Shown here: in pieces, positions 5,617 to 9,638 of the stretch
Position numbering within the stretch: position 1 is the first letter of the stretch
Layout: the number at the start of each line of letters is the position of its first letter
Assembly (NCBI GenBank): GCA_035946955.1
Contig: DASYYE010000590.1
Coordinates: forward strand, 1 to 9,638
Source: DASYYE01 sp035946955
Lineage (GTDB): Bacteria > Actinomycetota > Actinomycetes > Streptosporangiales > Streptosporangiaceae
Direction: 5' to 3'
DNA: 9,638 nucleotides
The notes under the pieces: generated by a model
Database searches by the model: none
What the model was told of the DNA's origin: nothing
What the model saw: only the letters and a program-made list of their open reading frames with translations
Translations under genes and position numbers: made by a program

Positions 5617-8600
5617 ATGTATCACCGCATCACCCGCAGCCACACAGACCGGGCTTCACACCACACGACCTCGGCCATCCGCCGTGCCCTCACCGCCGGT
5701 CTCGCGATGGCGCTGGCCACGCTCTGGCTCGGAGCGAACCCGGCCACGGCCAGCACCGTGGCGGCACCGTTAGCGACTCGGGCTGCGGCCGCAGCACCGG
5801 CAACCGCCAAGACGGCAACCAGCACCGCGCCGGAAACCGCCGGGGCACCGGTTCCGTTCACCGAATACGCCGCGGTGCACGCGGCAACGAACGGAACGAA
5901 GCTGGCCCCCGACTACAACTTTGGCAGCCTGGCCTCGGAGGCAACGGGCCGACGGGCGGTGGAACTCGTCGGCCTGGGCCAGTACGTGGCGTTCACCCTG
6001 AAGGCCCCGGCCAACGCGGTGGACTTCCACTACGCGATCCCCGACTCGCTGACCGGCGGTGGCCTGACCGACCCGCTGGACCTGTACGTGAACAGCACGC
6101 TGACCACGTCGCTGTCGCTCACCTCGGCCTTGAGTTGGCTGTACGGGCCGTACCAGTTCACCAACACGCCGAGCGTCGGCGAGGCGGACACCGACGTCCC
6201 ACACGACTTCTACAACGACGTGCGTTACAAGTTCAGCTCCACACTGCCCGCCGGGACGGTGGTCAAGCTGCAGGTGGACCAGGGTGACGACGCGCCATGG
6301 TATGTCATCAACACTGCGGACTTCCAGAAGGTGGCCGCGCCGGTGCCGTCCCCGTCCGGCTACATCAACGTCACCCAGCCGCCGTACAACGTCGACAACA
6401 CCGGGGCCACCGACGTCACCAGCGCGCTGCAGAACGCGATCAACGCGGCCTCCTCGGCCGGGACAGGTGTCTACCTCCCCCAGGGCACCTACCAGATCAG
6501 TCAGCCGCTGAACGTCAATAACGTGTCAGTCGCCGGGGCCGGTGAGTGGTACACCGAGTTGACCGGGTCGAACGTTGAGTTCGCCGGCCAGATCGGGTCA
6601 GCCAGCACGAACGTCCACGTGTCCAACCTGTCGATCTTCGGCAACGTCAGCGACCGCAACGACTCCGACGGCCAGGTCAATGGCTTCAACGGCGGGTTCA
6701 GCAACTCCACGATCTCCAATGTGTGGATCCAGAACACCAAGGTCGGCGCGTGGATCGTCGGGCCCGTCACCAACCTGACCATCTCCCACCTGCGGATCCA
6801 GGACACCACCGCCGACGGCATCAACTTCGATGCGGCGGACGGGGCGATCACCAGTTCGACGATCGAGGACAACTTCCTGCGCAACACCCAGGACGACGGC
6901 CTCGCGCTCTGGTCGCAGAATGCCGAGGACTCCGGCATCACGATCACCCACAACACCGTGGACTCCCCCGGACTGGCCAACAACATCGGCATCTACGGCT
7001 CCGGCGACGGTGACACGGTCAGTGACAACCTGCTGCAGGACACCGTGACCCGTGGCGGCGGCATCGGAATCGGGCAGCGGTTCGGCGCGGTGCCCATGAA
7101 CGGGACACTGACCATCACCGGCAACACGCTGGCGCGTACCGGCCAGTTCGACCCGGGGTGGAACTACGGCGTCGGCGCGATCTGGTTCTGGCCGCAGCAG
7201 GGGAACATGAACTCGACCGTCAACATCACCAACAACAAGATCACGAACAGCCCGTACGAGGCGTTCCAGTTCCAGAACCAGAACGGTTACGTGGGCTCAC
7301 AGGTAACCAACCCGCCGGACACCGGCAACTCGGTCAGCGGCGTCACGATCAGCGGCAACACCGTCAGCCGGGTCGGCACGTTCGTGTTCCAGGACCAGGC
7401 ACCCGGCTCGGCTACGGTGTCCAGCACCACCGCGGCCGGGGTCGGTGACGCCGGGGTGTTCACCTGCGGCCCCGGGTTCACCCTCACCGACGGCGGTGGC
7501 AACTCCGGGTTCTCCACCACCGCCTGCGGTATGCCAGCCGCGAGCCCGCTGTGGGTCTACCCGACCGTCACCACCTTCGAGAGCGCGAACGTCGGCCAGG
7601 CCACCCCGGCCCAGCAGATCGCGATCATGAATACAGCCAGCAGCACCGCGTCGCTCGGCGCCATCTCAGCGAGCAGCGGCTTCACCGTGTCCCAGGATCC
7701 GTCCCACCCCTGCGGGACCAGCCTGGCACCCACGGTCCCGGCGTCGGTCGCCCCATGGTGCATGGTGGACGTGTCATTCACCGCGCCCGCGGCCGGCATC
7801 ACCGAGGGCACCCTGACCATCAACAGCAACCAGCCGGGCAGCCCGGCCACCGTGCGACTGATGGGCAGCACCGGGGCGGTCAACAACGTCATCAACCCGC
7901 CGACACTCACCCCGAGCAGTCTCACCTTCGGCTTCCAGAACGTCGGATCCACGTCCGGGGCGCAGACCACGACCGTGACCAACCCCGGCCAGTCCACCAT
8001 CGCGATCAACTCGGTGACCACCACCGGTCCCTACGCCGACACGACCACCTGCGGTACCACCCTGGCGGCGGGGGCATCGTGCACCGTGTCGGTGACGTTC
8101 GCCCCGACGGCGGGCGGCGCGCAGAACGGCACGCTGCAGCTTGCCAACAGCGCTACCGCCACCCCGGTCGAGGCGGTGCTGACCGGGACCGGCGTCACGC
8201 CCACCACGAACCTGGCAGCCTCGGCGACGATGACCGCCAGCGGGTACACCGCCGGATACCCACCGTCGGCTGCCAATGACGGGAACGCCGACTCGTACTG
8301 GGAGTCCACTGACAACGCCTTCCCACAGTGGCTGGAGGCCGACTTCGGCGCCTCAGTATCAGTCGGGTCGATGACAGTCGACCTGCCGCCGCTGAGCGAC
8401 TGGCCCGCCCGGACCCAGACATTCTCGGTCCAGGCCAGCTCCGACGGCACCACCTGGACCACCATCGTGCCGTCGGCCGGATACACGTTCGACCCCAGCA
8501 CCGGCAACACCGTCACAATCAGCCTGCCCACCACGACCCTGCGATACCTGCGGCTGTACTTCACCGCGAACACCGGCTGGCCAGCCGGGCAGGTGTCCGA

Positions 8601-8661
8601 ACTGGAGGTGTTCCCCGGTGGCGGCACGGGCGCCCACTACGCACGGGTGTCCGCCCGCTGA
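5617..8661 (+). CDS. Secreted GH87-type alpha-1,3-glucanase (mycodextranase) with Ig-like and CBM32/discoidin domains
   Basis: The 1014-residue protein is exported and should cleave alpha-1,3-glucan, found in fungal walls and bacterial biofilm. It has a signal peptide with a basic start, the core LTAGLAMALATLWLGA and likely cleavage after NPATA (about residue 45). After an Ala/Thr linker comes a beta-sandwich at 79-235 (PFTEYAAVHAATNGT ... YVAFTLKAPANAVDFHYAIP), as in GH87 enzymes, and a right-handed beta-helix at about 248-638. Its motifs TADGINFD and TQDDGLALWS contain Asp400, Asp426 and Asp427, matching the catalytic aspartates I recall for GH87; the first gap is about three residues longer than in the enzymes I remember. 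Two Ig-like choice-of-anchor-D domains follow (about 644-749 and 761-858), then an F5/8 type C (CBM32) domain (about 865-1000) for sugar binding. ATG 5617 follows GGGA by 6 bases; TTG 5605 would add four residues. Confidence 0.85.
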   Translation: MYHRITRSHTDRASHHTTSAIRRALTAGLAMALATLWLGANPATASTVAAPLATRAAAAAPATAKTATSTAPETAGAPVPFTEYAAVHAATNGTKLAPDYNFGSLASEATGRRAVELVGLGQYVAFTLKAPANAVDFHYAIPDSLTGGGLTDPLDLYVNSTLTTSLSLTSALSWLYGPYQFTNTPSVGEADTDVPHDFYNDVRYKFSSTLPAGTVVKLQVDQGDDAPWYVINTADFQKVAAPVPSPSGYINVTQPPYNVDNTGATDVTSALQNAINAASSAGTGVYLPQGTYQISQPLNVNNVSVAGAGEWYTELTGSNVEFAGQIGSASTNVHVSNLSIFGNVSDRNDSDGQVNGFNGGFSNSTISNVWIQNTKVGAWIVGPVTNLTISHLRIQDTTADGINFDAADGAITSSTIEDNFLRNTQDDGLALWSQNAEDSGITITHNTVDSPGLANNIGIYGSGDGDTVSDNLLQDTVTRGGGIGIGQRFGAVPMNGTLTITGNTLARTGQFDPGWNYGVGAIWFWPQQGNMNSTVNITNNKITNSPYEAFQFQNQNGYVGSQVTNPPDTGNSVSGVTISGNTVSRVGTFVFQDQAPGSATVSSTTAAGVGDAGVFTCGPGFTLTDGGGNSGFSTTACGMPAASPLWVYPTVTTFESANVGQATPAQQIAIMNTASSTASLGAISASSGFTVSQDPSHPCGTSLAPTVPASVAPWCMVDVSFTAPAAGITEGTLTINSNQPGSPATVRLMGSTGAVNNVINPPTLTPSSLTFGFQNVGSTSGAQTTTVTNPGQSTIAINSVTTTGPYADTTTCGTTLAAGASCTVSVTFAPTAGGAQNGTLQLANSATATPVEAVLTGTGVTPTTNLAASATMTASGYTAGYPPSAANDGNADSYWESTDNAFPQWLEADFGASVSVGSMTVDLPPLSDWPARTQTFSVQASSDGTTWTTIVPSAGYTFDPSTGNTVTISLPTTTLRYLRLYFTANTGWPAGQVSELEVFPGGGTGAHYARVSAR

Positions 8662-8692
8662 GGACTGACGGGGTGACCCTCATGTAGCCAGT

Positions 8693-8727
8693 GGACCGTC
8701 AGGCGATCAGCGATCGCCTGACGGTCC
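8693..8727. terminator. Perfect 16-bp stem, bidirectional terminator
   Basis: GGACCGTCAGGCGATC (8693-8708) and its exact reverse complement (8712-8727) enclose a 3-base loop, AGC. It lies 31 bp after the GH87 stop and two bases before the stop of the convergent gene, so it can end transcripts from both sides. No T-run is present. Confidence 0.85.
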
Positions 8728-8729
8728 GG

Positions 8730-9350
8730 TCAGGCGCCGTTGGTCTCATGAGAGTCCGTGATGATTCCGAGTTCCTCTCGCACTGTCTCCAGAAATGCAA
8801 TTCTGGCGGCACTGTAATCACGGTCGGCGGAGTGCGTCGCCTTGTGGGCCGTATCCCATAGATGGTCAGCCGCCTCCCGGGCCTTCGGTGACCCAAGCAG
8901 ATAGATCTCCTCGCATGCCATGCCGAACTCGCCATGAAGCCGGCCCTTTCGTTCCCTGGCGTCGGCAACCAGCTGCTGTGCGGCTTCGGCGGCCTTGTCC
9001 AGGTCAGGTGAAGCTCCCTGCATGCGGTCTTGCTGGCGGCGGATGCGCTCGAGGTTCTTTGCGACCGTGCGCTCGTCATCCACGGCGTCGAGAAACTCTC
9101 TTGCCAGTCGTACGAACCTGCCGTAGGTGGTGCGGCGCTGTTCGGCGAACCGGTATGCGTCTTCGCGCCGCACCTGCTCTCGCCGCTCCTGTTCTTGCCT
9201 GGCGTATTGCTGTTCTTGCAGCGCCACCGAGTTCGCGAAGGCCCGGCGGGTGGCGAGCGACTGCGCGACGATCGCCCCGGCGATTCCTAATACCGCGACG
9301 ACCAGTGCCGCTCCGCCGGAGATCAATGCCGCCGTCACTGCTGAACTCAC
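8730..9350 (-). CDS. Single-pass membrane protein with long charged coiled-coil region, function unknown
   Basis: The product is 206 residues if it starts at GTG 9350. A membrane helix at about 5-29 (TAALISGGAALVVAVLGIAGAIVAQ) is followed by a strongly charged helical stretch, QEQQYARQEQERREQVRRED (about 44-63), and then helical segments with RTTYGRFVRLAREFLDAVDD and KNLERIRRQQDRMQGASPDL. This layout, an N-terminal anchor with a cytosolic helical body, is common in actinobacterial proteins of unknown function. I chose GTG 9350 because GGGGG lies five bases upstream and the membrane helix follows directly. ATG 9440 would add 30 residues (MADLPKTCRGLRAQQ...) that look unlike protein, with a weaker ribosome site. 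It converges on the GH87 gene across a shared terminator; no functional link is visible. Confidence 0.7.
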   Translation of the reverse strand: MSSAVTAALISGGAALVVAVLGIAGAIVAQSLATRRAFANSVALQEQQYARQEQERREQVRREDAYRFAEQRRTTYGRFVRLAREFLDAVDDERTVAKNLERIRRQQDRMQGASPDLDKAAEAAQQLVADARERKGRLHGEFGMACEEIYLLGSPKAREAADHLWDTAHKATHSADRDYSAARIAFLETVREELGIITDSHETNGA

Positions 9351-9413
9351 TGTTACCCCCGGAGGTGGTGGTGTCCGCCAGCTAACTGTCCCGCCTTGCT
9401 GCGCTCTGAGTCC

Positions 9414-9433
9414 TCGGCAAGTTTTCGGCAAGT
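9414..9433. repeat. 9-bp direct repeat with 11-bp period upstream of the coiled-coil gene
   Basis: TCGGCAAGT occurs at 9414-9422 and 9425-9433 (ACTTGCCGA on the minus strand), one helical turn apart, about 65-85 bp upstream of GTG 9350. Its position suits an operator or activator site, and TTGCCG inside it resembles a -35 hexamer. If the gene started at 9440 this repeat would instead be coding. Confidence 0.45.
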
Positions 9434-9555
9434 CTGCCATGTGAGCCTGTCGATGGTGGGCCGGAGTTCTTGGTGCTTACTGGTGCGTAGATCTGCCCGC
9501 CCAGGGCCGGTGGTGGGCCGCCCCGCGCTTTCCGGACGGGTAATCCGCGGTCAGT

Positions 9556-9638
9556 TCATGCCGCTGCCTGCAGGCTCAGATACTCGTCGTGGACCTCTTG
9601 CGGGGTCCGGTACCCGAGGGCCGAATGGAGACGCTTGC
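9556..9638 (-). CDS. IS3-family transposase (OrfB, integrase core) C-terminal end, partial
   Basis: On the minus strand the last 26 codons read KRLHSALGYRTPQEVHDEYL and end in AAA before TGA (9558-9556). The motif RLHSALGYRTPQEV is the typical end of the rve/DDE integrase-like transposase of IS3-family elements (usual forms are R(P/R)HSALGYRTP). The rest of the gene lies beyond the window. The element's outer end should fall between here and about 9440, but with only one end visible its terminal inverted repeat cannot be fixed; TG-starting candidates lie near 9443 and 9450. The insertion lies upstream of the coiled-coil gene. Confidence 0.85.
   Translation of the reverse strand, partial: KRLHSALGYRTPQEVHDEYLSLQAAA

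Noticed and set aside
1..9638. CRISPR arrays, tRNA and rRNA genes
   Set aside because: No regularly spaced repeats of suitable length with unique spacers, no cloverleaf or TTC-loop patterns and no rRNA-like conserved blocks were seen on either strand.

Overview
The window is high-GC DNA with strong G/C bias at third codon positions, GTG/TTG-type starts and hairpins that mostly lack a U-tract. This fits an Actinomycetota chromosome (Streptomyces-like or a related order). The exact genus cannot be told from the sequence.

Left part (1-2345): a possible C-terminal end of an unidentified plus-strand gene (2-106); then a divergent pair made of a VOC/glyoxalase-fold protein with an ABM-like N-terminal domain (minus, 248-1066) and a TetR-family regulator (plus, 1143-1790). 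They share a short AT-rich control region with a 14-bp palindrome. Next comes a very short secreted YVTN/beta-propeller protein (1925-2302) that holds only about two repeats and looks like a contracted remnant. It is followed by a long hairpin.

Middle (2423-5131): a DUF2127-type four-helix membrane protein with a CxxxxH...CxxC head and an acidic Pro-rich tail (minus) is divergent from a 470-residue ECF sigma factor (plus). The sigma factor is unusual. Its sigma2-sigma4 core runs on, in one reading frame, into a membrane-anchored segment resembling proteins normally encoded by a separate gene next to ECF factors. After the membrane helix comes a Pro/Ala/Thr linker and eight perfectly spaced octapeptide units built on Leu-Pro.

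Right part (5132-9638): a 473-bp gene-free stretch has a 9-bp tandem repeat, an AT-rich promoter-like zone and a leader with several back-to-back hairpins. It precedes a large secreted enzyme of the GH87 type (alpha-1,3-glucanase/mycodextranase) with two Ig-like domains and a C-terminal discoidin/CBM32 domain. A perfect 16-bp stem terminator separates this from a convergent single-pass membrane coiled-coil protein. The window closes with the C-terminal end of an IS3-family transposase, which continues past the edge.

The most interesting reading is that the membrane-tethered sigma factor and the structured-leader glucanase next to it form a sensing-and-secretion module. This is a hypothesis from gene order and architecture; no shared promoter motif was found by eye.
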